In this document: piece by piece, positions 37,767-48,701 of the stretch
How positions within the stretch are numbered: position 1 is the stretch's first letter
Layout: every line of letters starts with the position of its first letter
Assembly: GCF_011742165.1 (NCBI RefSeq)
Contig: NZ_JAAQTO010000024.1
Location: 18,563 to 82,562, forward strand
DNA: 64,000 nucleotides
Direction: 5' to 3'
From: Billgrantia bachuensis
Lineage (GTDB): Bacteria; Pseudomonadota; Gammaproteobacteria; Pseudomonadales; Halomonadaceae
The notes under the pieces: generated by a model
What the model saw: only the letters and a program-made list of their open reading frames with translations
Database searches by the model: none
Told to the model about the DNA's origin: nothing
Translations under genes and position numbers: made by a program

Positions 37767-37791
37767 GCGCCCGGCCGTCAAGGCTGGGCGC
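37767..37791 (+). terminator. Possible terminator hairpin after der
   Basis: GCGCCCGGCC pairs with GGCTGGGCGC (one G-U) around a 5-nt loop, 13 bp after the der stop. It lacks a clear T-tract. Confidence 0.4.
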
Positions 37792-37859
37792 TGCCGCCCG
37801 GCAGCCGTCCCTGACATCAACCCTGTTTACTGACCCGCTTCGTCCATCAGGAGGAGTCG

Positions 37860-38495
37860 ATGTTCCTGAGTTGCGTACCGTTCGTTGTATCGCGCCGCCG
37901 CTGGCGCCTGCTTGTCCCGCTGAGTCTGGCCATGCTGCTCACCGGCTGCCTGGCTCTGCCCCAGACCGGGCTGTTCGCCTTCCGCCTGGCGGTGACCTCG
38001 CTCGGTATCGAGGATGTCCGCATCGGCCCCTACTCGATCCAGGCCGGCCTCGATACCAGCGACATCGCCTCGCTGGTGGCTTCGAGCCTCGGCATGGGCA
38101 GCCTGCCGGTACAGGCCACCGTGGCCATGGGGCTGTCGCTGCCCGTCGGCATGCCGGCGGTGGAGATGTCCGGTTTTCGCTGGACCCTGGACGTGCCCGG
38201 CGCCGAGCCGGTCAGCGGCAACTACCAGCAGGACGTGACGCTGACCTCCACCGATGACACCAAACTGCGCCTGCCGGTGGCCTTCGATGTGCTGGCCACC
38301 GACACTCGGCGCCTGGCGCCCATGGTGGAACTCGCCACCCAGTTGGCCAGCCAGGGCGAACTGCCCGCAGGCAGCGAGCTGGCCATCACTCCGGGCAGCC
38401 TGCGCGGCCTGGGCGTGACGCTGCCGGCAGGGCTGTGGACGCCGACCCTGCGCTTCGCCGTGGGGCAGGACGGCGAACTAACCCCGCAGCGTTGA
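37860..38495 (+). CDS. Putative lipoprotein of unknown function
   Basis: This 211-residue protein has a basic N-terminus, a hydrophobic signal (LLVPLSLAMLLTGC) with lipobox LTGC (Cys about residue 30) and a beta-rich body with VTSLGIEDVRIGPYSIQ and MSGFRWTLDVPG. The pattern recalls LEA type-2/DUF1439-like lipid-binding lipoproteins, but I cannot assign it. An AGGAGGAG ribosome binding site precedes the ATG. It lies between der and a convergent ATPase gene. Confidence 0.6.
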   Translation: MFLSCVPFVVSRRRWRLLVPLSLAMLLTGCLALPQTGLFAFRLAVTSLGIEDVRIGPYSIQAGLDTSDIASLVASSLGMGSLPVQATVAMGLSLPVGMPAVEMSGFRWTLDVPGAEPVSGNYQQDVTLTSTDDTKLRLPVAFDVLATDTRRLAPMVELATQLASQGELPAGSELAITPGSLRGLGVTLPAGLWTPTLRFAVGQDGELTPQR

Positions 38496-38510
38496 CCCTA
38501 GCGGCTTGCG

Positions 38511-39377
38511 CTAGGTCTCGTGCAGCCGCCGCTGGCCGACCCATTGGCTGGCGAACTGCCAGGCGCCTCGTCCGCTGCGGCCACCGCGCAGGGTGGCGTA
38601 GCGAATCGCCTCGGCGCGAGCCTCGGCGTTCCAGTCCCGTTCGCTGCCGAGCTGCGTGACCCAATGGCAGCAGGCCTCAAGATAGATGTCCTGGTTGAAG
38701 GGATAGAAGCCCAGCCACAGGCCGAAGCGGTCGGAGAGCGAGATCTTCTCCTCCACCGCATCGCCATGGTGTAGCTCCTCCCCCACCAGCCGGGTATCGG
38801 CGTTGTCCGACAACGACTCCGGCAGCAGATGGCGGCGATTCGAAGTGGCATACAGCAGCACGTTCTCCGGTGGGCCGGTCAGCGCCCCGTCGAGCACGCT
38901 CTTGAGCGCCTTGTAGGCGTCGTCGTGGCCCTCGAAGGAGAGGTCGTCGCAGTAGACCACGAAGCGATGCGGCTGACGCCGCAACTGCTCGACCAGCATC
39001 GGCAGCCCGGCCAGGTCGTGGCGGTCGACCTGCACCAGGCGCAGCCCCTCCTCCGCCAGGCTGTTGAGCAGGGCGCGGATCAGCGACGACTTGCCGCTGC
39101 CGCGGGAGCCCCACAGCAGGGCGTGATTGGCCGGTAGCCCCTGCAGGAAAGCACGGGTATTGTCGACCAGCGCCAACTTCTGACGCTCGATGCCCAGCAG
39201 GTCGTCGAGCGACAGAGCATCGCGCGGCGGTACCGGCAGCAGCTGGCCACCCAGCACATGGCGCTGCCACAGCGCGGCCACGTCGCGTTCCCAGTCGACC
39301 TCCTGCGGCGCCGGAGGCAGCCAGTGCTCCACGTGATCCAGCAGGCGGTTCAGGCGTCGGCTCAGCTCGGCATCCAT
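38511..39377 (-). CDS. DUF815-family P-loop ATPase
   Basis: This 288-residue AAA-like ATPase has a Walker A LLWGSRGSGKSSLIRALLN (about residues 88-106), a Walker B-like FVVYCDDLSFEGHDDAYKALK, sensor-like LLYATSNRRHLLPE and an arginine-rich C-terminal part with SLSDRFGLWLGFYPF. These match DUF815 proteins, whose role is unknown. The ATG at 39377 has AAGGAG at ideal spacing, so it is preferred to an ATG at 39383. Confidence 0.88.
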   Translation of the reverse strand: MDAELSRRLNRLLDHVEHWLPPAPQEVDWERDVAALWQRHVLGGQLLPVPPRDALSLDDLLGIERQKLALVDNTRAFLQGLPANHALLWGSRGSGKSSLIRALLNSLAEEGLRLVQVDRHDLAGLPMLVEQLRRQPHRFVVYCDDLSFEGHDDAYKALKSVLDGALTGPPENVLLYATSNRRHLLPESLSDNADTRLVGEELHHGDAVEEKISLSDRFGLWLGFYPFNQDIYLEACCHWVTQLGSERDWNAEARAEAIRYATLRGGRSGRGAWQFASQWVGQRRLHET

Positions 39378-39497
39378 CGGCATCTCCTTGGAAGTTTCAC
39401 GGTTCACGGTTGACCTTGTGGCGGTTCGGGGTATCTTGTGGCGAACCGTCACCCCCGTCCAGGGTCTCAAGGGATCTGAACGAACGAGGTATCGAAC

Positions 39498-40298
39498 ATG
39501 CGCTGGATTCGCTGTGCTGCCGTGGCCACCCTGGCCCTGACCATTACCGCCTGTACCACTTCACCGACCGGACGCCAGCAACTTACGCTGATGTCTGATG
39601 CGCAGCTCAACCAGATGGGCCAGGAGGCCTTCGCGCAGTACCAGCAGGACCTCCCCCCGGCCGGCCAGGCTCAGCAGCGCTACGCCCAGTGTGTGGCCGA
39701 AGCCATCGTCGCCGTACTGCCGGAGCAGGAGCGCAACCAGGACTGGCAGATCCGCGTGTTTGAAGCGGAACAAGCCAACGCCTTCGCCCTGCCCGGCGGC
39801 TACATGGGCGTCAATACCGGCCTGCTCGACATCGCCGAGAACCAGGACCAGCTCGCCTCCGTGATCGGCCACGAGATCGGCCACGTGCTGGCGCGCCATG
39901 CCAACGAGCGCGTTTCGACCCAAACCTCGACCCAGCTCGCGCTGTCGGTGCTGTCATCGGCGGCCGGTCTCGAGGGCCCGGGCGGCGAGCAGTTGATGGG
40001 GGCGCTGGGTCTCGGCGCCCAGTACGGCATCCTGCTGCCCTTCTCGCGCCGCCACGAGAGCGAGGCCGACGTGATCGGCCTGCGCTTGATGGCCGATGCC
40101 GGCTTCGATCCGCGGGCCAGCGTCGCGCTGTGGGAGAACATGAGCGCCCAGGGCGGCGCCAACCCGCCGGAGTGGATGTCCACCCACCCCAGCCATGGCC
40201 AGCGCATGCAGGGACTGCAGGCCGAGATGGACAATGCCCTGGCGCGTTACGAGCAGGCCCGTCAGGCTGGGCGGCAGCCGAACTGCCCGCGCCCTTAG
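39498..40298 (+). CDS. M48-family periplasmic metalloprotease lipoprotein (LoiP/YcaL-like)
   Basis: This 266-residue protein has a signal peptide with lipobox-like LTITAC (Cys about residue 19), a zinc protease motif SVIGHEIGHVLARHANERVS (HExGH) and the third-ligand region RRHESEADVIGLRLMADAGFDP. It ends after a STHPSHGQRMQGL segment. Such enzymes act in outer-membrane quality control with BamA/BepA in relatives. The exact paralogue is uncertain. Confidence 0.9.
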   Translation: MRWIRCAAVATLALTITACTTSPTGRQQLTLMSDAQLNQMGQEAFAQYQQDLPPAGQAQQRYAQCVAEAIVAVLPEQERNQDWQIRVFEAEQANAFALPGGYMGVNTGLLDIAENQDQLASVIGHEIGHVLARHANERVSTQTSTQLALSVLSSAAGLEGPGGEQLMGALGLGAQYGILLPFSRRHESEADVIGLRLMADAGFDPRASVALWENMSAQGGANPPEWMSTHPSHGQRMQGLQAEMDNALARYEQARQAGRQPNCPRP

Positions 40299-40333
40299 GG
40301 AAACGCTGAGCCCCGTCTCACTTTGGAAAGCTG

Positions 40334-40594
40334 ATGTTACGACTTGGACTGCTGCTGTTGATCCTGCCCATCTTCGTGCTGATGGGGGTGTACTTCTGGG
40401 AGCTCAATGACGTGCGTGAATGTGCGCTGATCCAGGGGGGGCATTGGGACTACTTGGCCGGCGTATGCCGCGAGTCGCCTCAGCCCTTCGTGCCCTGGGT
40501 GGAACGCCATCCGTGGCTGGTCAATGGCGGTATGCTGCTGTCGCTGATCGGTGTGGTGATGTGCATGCTGGGACTGTATGTGAAACGCCGCTGA
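40334..40594 (+). CDS. Small membrane protein of unknown function
   Basis: This is an 86-residue protein with two transmembrane helices (about 2-22 and 62-83). A 40-residue periplasmic loop between them contains two Cys (ECALIQGGHWDYLAGVCRE) that could form a disulfide. No family recognised. It lies between the M48 protease and the convergent aroE gene. Confidence 0.65.
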   Translation: MLRLGLLLLILPIFVLMGVYFWELNDVRECALIQGGHWDYLAGVCRESPQPFVPWVERHPWLVNGGMLLSLIGVVMCMLGLYVKRR

Positions 40595-40617
40595 GACTCA
40601 CAGGGATCGTCTCAGCG

Positions 40618-42386
<1,769 letters not shown>

Positions 42387-42944
42387 TCAAGCGCGCAGTA
42401 CCCGGCCACTGCGCAGATCACGGATGATGCTGGGGCGATCGAGCCCACCCAGCTCGCCTTCGACGATGGCATCGAGCTCGCTGCCGAAGATCTGGCGTAC
42501 CTCGGCAGCGCTCATGGCCGAGGGTTCGCTGGCCTTGTTGGCCGAGGTCGAGACGATCGGACCACCGAAGGCCTGGCACAGGGCCGCCACGCCGGGATGG
42601 GCGCTGACCCGCAGCGCTACGCAGTCGTGGGCGCCGCGCACCAGCGCATGGCTGCGCCCATTGTGGGGCACAAGCCAAGTGTTGGGGCCGGGCCAGCTGG
42701 CGACCAGCGGGGCGTGCAGCTCCGGCGCCAGGCCCTCGAGCCAGGGCGCGAACTGCGCGATGGAGGCCGCCACCAGGATCAGCCCCTTGGCCGGGTCGCG
42801 CTCCTTGAGCCGCAGCAGGTGGGCCACGGCCTCGTCATTGTCGGGGTCGCAGCCCAGCCCCCATACGCCCTCGGTGGGGTAGGCAATCACGCCGCCGGCG
42901 CGCAGTGCGGTAACGGCGGCATCGAGCGATTCGGCCACGGTCAT
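42387..42944 (-). CDS. tsaC: Threonylcarbamoyl-AMP synthase TsaC (YrdC/RimN)
   Basis: This 185-residue enzyme makes threonylcarbamoyl-AMP for the t6A37 tRNA modification. It has AYPTEGVWGLGCDPDN, RLKERDPAKGLILVA, WPGPNTWLVP, VALRVSAHP and IVSTSANKASEPSA. Its length is that of the short TsaC type without the C-terminal Sua5 domain. In a cluster with dprA and hemF. Confidence 0.95.
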   Translation of the reverse strand: MTVAESLDAAVTALRAGGVIAYPTEGVWGLGCDPDNDEAVAHLLRLKERDPAKGLILVAASIAQFAPWLEGLAPELHAPLVASWPGPNTWLVPHNGRSHALVRGAHDCVALRVSAHPGVAALCQAFGGPIVSTSANKASEPSAMSAAEVRQIFGSELDAIVEGELGGLDRPSIIRDLRSGRVLRA

Positions 42945-43024
42945 GGTCTCCTGCAGTGATTCAGCACATCGACCGCCGACGGATCGCCACGACGGTCCTG
43001 ATGAAAGGTCTCATGCTAGCACGC

Positions 43025-44143
43025 CTAGGCGTTCTCAGGCAGGCGCACCCAGCCCCCGGGCGCCTGGGCGGCGCGCCCCTCGAGCTCAAGCTCCAGCAGC
43101 CGCCGCTGGCAATCGGGCACGGCCAGGCCGGTCAGGTTCACCAAAGCATCGAGCGGTGACGGGGCATCGCTGAGCCAGCGCAGCAGCGGGTCACCGCCGG
43201 CCGAGTCCTGCGGGCCGGCTTCCCGGGACTGGGCCAGGGCGGGGCTCGACGCCGCCCACTGGGTCAACTCCTCGAGAATGTCGTCGACATGGCGCACCAG
43301 CACCGCCCCCTGGCGAATCAGCCGCAGGCAGCCGCGCGCCTGGGGATTGTGGATCGAGCCGGGCAGCGCAAAGACCTCGCGGTTCTGCTCGATGGCGAGC
43401 CTGGCGCTGACCAGCGAGCCGCTCTTCTCGGCGGCCTCCACCACCAGCACGCCCAGCGAGAGGCCGGTAACGATACGGTTGCGTCTAGGGAAGAAGGCCG
43501 GCCGCGCCGGTGTGCCGGGAGGGTGCTCGGAGAGAACCAGCCCGCCTTGGTCTAGCAACTGCTGGTAGAGTCGTGCATGACGCGGCGGATAGATCACGTC
43601 GACGCCGCAGCCGAGCACCGCCACGCTGCGCCCACCGGCTTCCAGCGCGGCCTGCTGGGCGGCCCCGTCGACGCCCAGTGCCAGGCCGCTGACGACGCAC
43701 CAGTCGCGGCTGGCCAACTCACGCCCGAAGGCTGCGGCATTGGTCAGGCCTTCGCGGGTGGGCCGGCGCGAACCGACGATGGCCAGCCTGGGTGGCTGCA
43801 GCGCGGCCAGGTCGCCCAGGGCCCAGAGTACCGGCGGCGGATCGCCGATCTGCTCCAGCAGAGCCGGCCACGCGGGGTGTCCCGGATGCAGCAGGTGGCG
43901 GCCGGGCGCAGCCGCCAGCCAGCTCAGGTCGGCATCGACCGCCTGGGTCAGCGGACTGCGGGCCGGGTGGTCGAGCCATAGCCGCAGCGCGGTGGCGGCC
44001 TGGTGCGGCAAGCGGGCCAGCCAGCCGGCGGGCCAGTCCGGGGCGACGGACAGGATATCCGCCAATCGCGCGGCGCCCATTCCGGGCAGCCGAATCAGCG
44101 CCAGCCAGTCGCGTTGGCTCGGCATACGTTGCGCTTCGCTCAC
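43025..44143 (-). CDS. dprA: DNA-processing protein DprA (Smf)
   Basis: This 372-residue protein loads RecA on incoming single-stranded DNA in competent cells. A variable helical N-terminus (about 1-75) is followed by the Rossmann-like core: PRLAIVGSRRPTREG, VVSGLALGVDGAAQQAALEAGG, VAVLGCGVDVIYPPRHARL, FPRRNRIVTGLSLGVLVVEAAEKSGSL. A C-terminal winged-helix DML1-like domain covers about 310-370. Four-base overlap with the upstream LysM gene. Confidence 0.96.
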   Translation of the reverse strand: MSEAQRMPSQRDWLALIRLPGMGAARLADILSVAPDWPAGWLARLPHQAATALRLWLDHPARSPLTQAVDADLSWLAAAPGRHLLHPGHPAWPALLEQIGDPPPVLWALGDLAALQPPRLAIVGSRRPTREGLTNAAAFGRELASRDWCVVSGLALGVDGAAQQAALEAGGRSVAVLGCGVDVIYPPRHARLYQQLLDQGGLVLSEHPPGTPARPAFFPRRNRIVTGLSLGVLVVEAAEKSGSLVSARLAIEQNREVFALPGSIHNPQARGCLRLIRQGAVLVRHVDDILEELTQWAASSPALAQSREAGPQDSAGGDPLLRWLSDAPSPLDALVNLTGLAVPDCQRRLLELELEGRAAQAPGGWVRLPENA

Positions 44144-45237
44144 CGCTGTACCACCCCCACCCCGCGGCGGGGGTTGTGAAGGCGATCGCCGACTTCCAGG
44201 GAGCGGGTCGCCTGCATGACCAGGCCATAGCTCATCCTCTCGTAGGGTCGGAACACCATGACCAGACCGGCATCCGTCCCGGGCAGACGCAGCGACTCAC
44301 CGGTACGAGGGTCGACGACGCGCTCGCCCTGCTGCTCGACCTGAAGGACATGGCCCGTTTCGAGCCCGTCGTGGCGCCCCCGGTCCAGCGCCACCACCTG
44401 CAGCCGGCCGATGAAGCGCACACCACCCGGCACGGCGAGAATGGTGCCGTCGACATCGTGATCCGGGGCACGGGGCACGAACTCGCTGATCAGCTCGCGC
44501 TCCTCCAACGGCAGCACGATGTCGTCGTTGCGCACTTCCTGGCTGGCGGAGAGAACCTCCATGAGCGCGATGCCATCCTCACTGTGCCCTGCCCTGGCGC
44601 GCCCGATACTGATCAGCTCCAGACCCAGCGTCTCGCCGGTCGCAGCATCACTGTAGCGCTCGCCCACGCGGTAGATGCCGTAACGCTGTCCGCTCTCCAG
44701 CTCACCGCGGGCATAGATACGGTCGCCGGCACCGCTGATGATGCGCCGGTCGTTGCCGGCGACCACGTAAGCCAGCTCATCCAGGGACTCGGGGTCGTCG
44801 ACCACACGGTGGTCGCGCAGGAAATGACGCACCGTGTCCAGCGGAATCGGCTCGATCGCCTCACGCACGGGAATGCGGCGCACCTCGGGTGAGAGTCGCA
44901 CTTCGCCCTGGCCGCGCTCGAGCCCCAGGCACGGGCGACCATTGCAGTCATAGAGATAGACCACGTCGCCGGGATAGATCAGATGCGGATTGCGAATCTG
45001 CGGGTTGACCTGCCACACTTCCGGCCACTGCCAAGGGTGGCGCAAGAAGCGTCCCGAGATGTGCCAGAGAGTATCGCCGCGGACCACCGTGTAGCGATCC
45101 GGCGCATCGCTGCGCAGCCCTTGCTCCCAACTGAGCCCTTGGGCTTGGGCCAGCGTCGCCGTCAGCAGCAGCGCGAGACCCGTGCCCCACATCCACCCCA
45201 GCGGGCCGCCCTGCCATCGCTTCGCTTTCACGTCCAT
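44140..45237 (-). CDS. LysM-domain envelope protein
   Basis: This 365-residue protein has a signal peptide (about 1-32, ending AQAQG). A LysM domain follows at about 48-98 (YTVVRGDTLWHISGRFL..., IRNPHLIYPGDVVYLY), then about 260 residues of conserved beta-rich sequence. It is the standard LysM protein encoded upstream of dprA in gammaproteobacteria. It probably binds peptidoglycan in the periplasm; its precise role is unknown. First gene of the minus-strand cluster and divergent from def. Confidence 0.9.
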   Translation of the reverse strand: MDVKAKRWQGGPLGWMWGTGLALLLTATLAQAQGLSWEQGLRSDAPDRYTVVRGDTLWHISGRFLRHPWQWPEVWQVNPQIRNPHLIYPGDVVYLYDCNGRPCLGLERGQGEVRLSPEVRRIPVREAIEPIPLDTVRHFLRDHRVVDDPESLDELAYVVAGNDRRIISGAGDRIYARGELESGQRYGIYRVGERYSDAATGETLGLELISIGRARAGHSEDGIALMEVLSASQEVRNDDIVLPLEERELISEFVPRAPDHDVDGTILAVPGGVRFIGRLQVVALDRGRHDGLETGHVLQVEQQGERVVDPRTGESLRLPGTDAGLVMVFRPYERMSYGLVMQATRSLEVGDRLHNPRRGVGVVQR

Positions 45238-45420
45238 CCCGTCACTCCCATGCCCTAAACTCCCGGCCCGACTCGCGGCCCCCGCACGCCGGGAACCGGC
45301 GTGCCGTGCTATAGTCCAATGCTATTGAATTGATATGCGCGCCGGTGGTTTCCCCCAGGCCTGCTGCCCCCTAGAATAGGGGCAATTTCCGAATGACAGC
45401 ATAACGGTGGTTCCAACGCC

Positions 45421-45933
45421 ATGGCCAAATTGACGATCCTCGAATTTCCCGACGAGCGGCTGCGCACCAAGGCCGCGCCGGTCGAGACGGTCGATGACGA
45501 GGTGCGTCGGCTGGTCGACGACATGCTCGAAACCATGTACGACGCTTCCGGCATCGGGCTTGCCGCCACGCAGGTGGACGTACATCGCCGCGTGATCGTG
45601 ATGGACGTCAGCGACGATCGTGCCAACCCGCTGGTGCTGATCAACCCCGAGTACACGCCGATCGGCGAAGAGCGCGAGCTGATGTCCGAGGGCTGCTTGT
45701 CGATTCCCGAGTACTACGCCGAGGTACCGCGAGCGCTCAAGGTCCACCTCAAGGCGCTGGACCGCGACGGCAAGCCCTACGAGCTCGAGGCCGAGGGCCT
45801 GCTGGCCCACTGCATCCAGCACGAGCACGACCATCTCGAAGGCGTCCTGTTCGTCGATTACCTGTCGGCGCTCAAGCGCGATCGCGTCCTGAAGAAGATG
45901 CAGAAGCGCCACAAGCTGATGCAGACCGCCTGA
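45421..45933 (+). CDS. def: Peptide deformylase
   Basis: This 170-residue metalloenzyme removes the formyl group from nascent proteins. All three active-site motifs are present: [24 protein letters not shown] and the HExxH in [11 protein letters not shown]. It is followed by a terminator and then fmt, the enzyme that adds the formyl group to initiator tRNA. Confidence 0.98.
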   Translation: MAKLTILEFPDERLRTKAAPVETVDDEVRRLVDDMLETMYDASGIGLAATQVDVHRRVIVMDVSDDRANPLVLINPEYTPIGEERELMSEGCLSIPEYYAEVPRALKVHLKALDRDGKPYELEAEGLLAHCIQHEHDHLEGVLFVDYLSALKRDRVLKKMQKRHKLMQTA

Positions 45934-45951
45934 TCCCTCGATGCATGCACC

Positions 45952-45980
45952 GAAGGCCGACGCATACCACGTCGGCCTTC
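45952..45980 (+). terminator. Terminator hairpin between def and fmt
   Basis: GAAGGCCGACG (45952-45962) pairs perfectly with CGTCGGCCTTC (45970-45980) over a 7-nt loop, followed by GTCGTTT. It may reduce read-through into fmt. Confidence 0.6.
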
Positions 45981-46039
45981 GTCGTTTGGGCCTGCCTCCG
46001 TTAAGATGAGGGCAACCGTTCACTGGCAAGGCTCGACTC

Positions 46040-47026
46040 ATGTCCCGTTCCCTGCGCGTCATCTTCGCCGGCACCCCCGACTTCGCCGCCGCCAGCCTCG
46101 CCGCGCTGCTGCACAGCCGGCACAGGGTGGTGGCCGTGTACACCCAACCCGACCGCCCGGCCGGCCGCGGTCGCAAGCTGACCGCCAGCCCGGTCAAGTC
46201 GCTGGCTCTCGAGCACGACCTGCCCGTTCGCCAACCCGAGACCCTGAAGCGCGCCGAGGTACAGGCCGAGCTCGCCGGCTTCGAGGCGGACATCATGCTG
46301 GTGGTCGCCTACGGCCTGATCCTGCCCCAGGCGGTACTCGACATCCCCCGGCTCGGCTGCCTCAACGTCCACGCCTCGCTGCTGCCGCGCTGGCGCGGCG
46401 CGGCACCGATTCAGCGCGCCATCGAGGCCGGCGACAGCGAGAGCGGCGTCACCATCATGCAGATGGACGCCGGGCTCGACACCGGCGCCATGCTGCTCAC
46501 GCGACGCACGCCGATTACCGCGACCACCACCGGAGGCGAACTGCACGACACCCTGGCCACCTTGGGCGGCGAGGCGCTCGTCGAGGTACTGGACGCGCTG
46601 GCGGATGAGGGTCTTGTGGCCACGCCACAGCCGGAAGCGGGCGTGACCTATGCTGCCAAACTCTCCAAGGCCGAGGCCGAACTCGATTTTTCCCGCCCCG
46701 CCCGTGAGCTTGCCGCCAAGGTGCGCGCCTTCAACCCCTGGCCAGTGGCCTGGTCTACCTGCGGCGAGGAGCGGCTGCGGCTGCTGATGGCCGAGGCAGC
46801 CAATCCCCACGCTGGAGAGCCGTCAGCGTCGCCAGGCACTCTGCTCGCGCCAGATGCCGACGCCCTGCGCATCGCCTGCGGCCTACGGGGCGACGAAGTA
46901 CTACGAATCACTCGGGCACAGCTACCGGGCGGCAAGCCGCTGGCAGCCCGCGACCTGCTGAATGCACGTGACGAGCGCCTGCGTCCCGGACGTCGACTGG
47001 GCAATGCGAACAAGGAGAGCGCCTGA
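46040..47026 (+). CDS. fmt: Methionyl-tRNA formyltransferase
   Basis: This 328-residue enzyme formylates initiator Met-tRNA with 10-formyl-tetrahydrofolate. It has [38 protein letters not shown], and the catalytic set [24 protein letters not shown] (Asn, His) with [14 protein letters not shown] (Asp), plus the C-terminal tRNA-binding barrel. It overlaps rsmB by one base (TGATG), so the two are probably coupled. Confidence 0.97.
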   Translation: MSRSLRVIFAGTPDFAAASLAALLHSRHRVVAVYTQPDRPAGRGRKLTASPVKSLALEHDLPVRQPETLKRAEVQAELAGFEADIMLVVAYGLILPQAVLDIPRLGCLNVHASLLPRWRGAAPIQRAIEAGDSESGVTIMQMDAGLDTGAMLLTRRTPITATTTGGELHDTLATLGGEALVEVLDALADEGLVATPQPEAGVTYAAKLSKAEAELDFSRPARELAAKVRAFNPWPVAWSTCGEERLRLLMAEAANPHAGEPSASPGTLLAPDADALRIACGLRGDEVLRITRAQLPGGKPLAARDLLNARDERLRPGRRLGNANKESA

Positions 47027-48342
47027 TGCATCGCTCCACCCCCTCTTCCCGCGCCGGCAAGGACGTTCAGAACGGCGGCCAGGCGGTACGCGCCAGTGCT
47101 GCCCGCGCCCTGGTTCCCGTGATCACCGGCAAGGGATCGCTCAACGAACTGGACGATCAACAGGTAGTGATGCGCGACCGGGCGCTGTTCAAGGCGATGT
47201 GCTACGGCGTTTGCCGCACCTTGCCACGCCTCGAGGCGCTGGCCGAGCGCTTGCTGCAGACACCGTTCAAGGCACGCGATGCCGACGTTCAGGCGCTGCT
47301 GCTGCTGGGCATCTATCAGCTGCTCTACCTGCGCATACCGGCGCATGCTGCCGTAGGCGAAACCGCGGGAGCCGCGCGCCAGTTGGGCAAGGAGTGGGCG
47401 ACGCGGGTATTGAACGGCTGTTTGCGCCGGCTGACCCGGGAATCCGCGGCGCTACAGGCCGACGTCGACCAGGACCCAGCGGTGGCGCTGCTGCACCCCC
47501 GCTGGCTGCTCAAGGCGCTGCGCCAAGCCTGGCCCCACGACTGGCGTGCCATCGCCGAGGCCAACAACCAGCCCGGGCCGATGACGCTACGCATCAATCG
47601 TCGCCACGGCGACCGTGAGGCCTATCTGGCCAGGCTGCTGGAGAGCGGCAACGAAGCACGGCTGTGCACGCACTCGCCCGATGGTCTGACGCTGGACAAA
47701 CCCTGCGACGTGCAGGTACTGCCTGGTTTCACCGAAGGCGACGTCAGTGTGCAGGACGAGGCCGCCCAGCTCGCCGCCGAACTGCTCGGACCAGCGCTGG
47801 CACCACGCCCCGGCGGTCGGGTGCTCGATGCGTGCTGCGCTCCTGGCGGCAAGACCGCCCACCTGCTCGAGCTGTTCGACATCGAACTATTGGCGCTCGA
47901 CAGCGACGCCGTACGCCTGGCCCGGGTCGAGGAAACCCTGGAGCGACTCGGGCTCTCGGCCACGCTGGTGCATGCCGACGCCACTCTTCGCGACTGGTGG
48001 GACGGCACGCCCTTCGATGCCATCCTGCTCGACGCGCCCTGCTCGGGTACCGGCGTGATTCGCCGTCACCCCGACATCAAGCGGCTGCGGCGTCCTTCCG
48101 ACATCGCCAAACTGGCCGAGTTGCAGGCACGCCTGCTCGACAACCTGTACGCCACCTGTTCGGTGCTGCGTGAGGAGAACGACGATCAGATCCGTGCCTT
48201 TCTCGAGCGTACCTCCGATGCCGACATCACCACACCGGAGGAAGTGAGCTGGGGGCGCCCGGCCGGCCCCGGGCGCCAGCTACTGCCGCAGCACGAGAGT
48301 CACGACGGCTTCTTTTATGCCAGACTGAAGAAACGGGGTTGA
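47026..48342 (+). CDS. rsmB: 16S rRNA (cytosine-967-C5)-methyltransferase RsmB
   Basis: This 438-residue protein has an N-terminal NusB-like RNA-binding domain (about 20-160) and a C-terminal methyltransferase domain with [18 protein letters not shown] (SAM motif I), [12 protein letters not shown], the first catalytic Cys motif [17 protein letters not shown] and [11 protein letters not shown] with the second Cys. Standard def-fmt-rsmB cluster. Confidence 0.96.
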   Translation: MHRSTPSSRAGKDVQNGGQAVRASAARALVPVITGKGSLNELDDQQVVMRDRALFKAMCYGVCRTLPRLEALAERLLQTPFKARDADVQALLLLGIYQLLYLRIPAHAAVGETAGAARQLGKEWATRVLNGCLRRLTRESAALQADVDQDPAVALLHPRWLLKALRQAWPHDWRAIAEANNQPGPMTLRINRRHGDREAYLARLLESGNEARLCTHSPDGLTLDKPCDVQVLPGFTEGDVSVQDEAAQLAAELLGPALAPRPGGRVLDACCAPGGKTAHLLELFDIELLALDSDAVRLARVEETLERLGLSATLVHADATLRDWWDGTPFDAILLDAPCSGTGVIRRHPDIKRLRRPSDIAKLAELQARLLDNLYATCSVLREENDDQIRAFLERTSDADITTPEEVSWGRPAGPGRQLLPQHESHDGFFYARLKKRG

Positions 48343-48381
48343 ACCCGACCCCACCATCGTTTGTATGAGCAAGGAGCATCC

Positions 48382-48588
48382 ATGAGCGATCATGTCTACA
48401 AGCATATCGAGCTGACCGGTTCTTCCGAGAAGAGCATCGAGGACGCCATCCAGCGCGCTCTCGACAAGGCCTCTCAGTCTCTTCACGGCATGCGCTGGTT
48501 CGAGGTCGTGGATACCCGCGGACATATCGAGAACGGCCGCGTCGGCCACTGGCAGGTCACGCTCAAGGTGGGCTTCACCCTGGACTGA
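48382..48588 (+). CDS. Dodecin (flavin-binding protein)
   Basis: This is a 68-residue protein of the dodecin family. It begins [23 protein letters not shown] and has the flavin-stacking Trp in [17 protein letters not shown] and the C-terminal strand [13 protein letters not shown]. Dodecins form hollow dodecamers that store or buffer riboflavin or FMN. The ATG at 48382 has AAGGAG upstream. It sits between rsmB and trkA, which are usually adjacent in gammaproteobacteria, so it was probably inserted there. Confidence 0.93.
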   Translation: MSDHVYKHIELTGSSEKSIEDAIQRALDKASQSLHGMRWFEVVDTRGHIENGRVGHWQVTLKVGFTLD

Positions 48589-48701
48589 CATCGACCATCG
48601 CCACACGAACCTGTTACATCACCTTCGGCTGGTTTATCCTAGCCACGGATGCTGCGGCGCCATAACGGCGTCGCAGAGTCGTTTGATGGGCCAGACAGCA
48701 T

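Noticed and set aside
36303..37820. 505-codon minus-strand open frame opposite der
   Set aside because: It is an antisense shadow of the well-conserved der gene, with no ribosome binding site or family signature.
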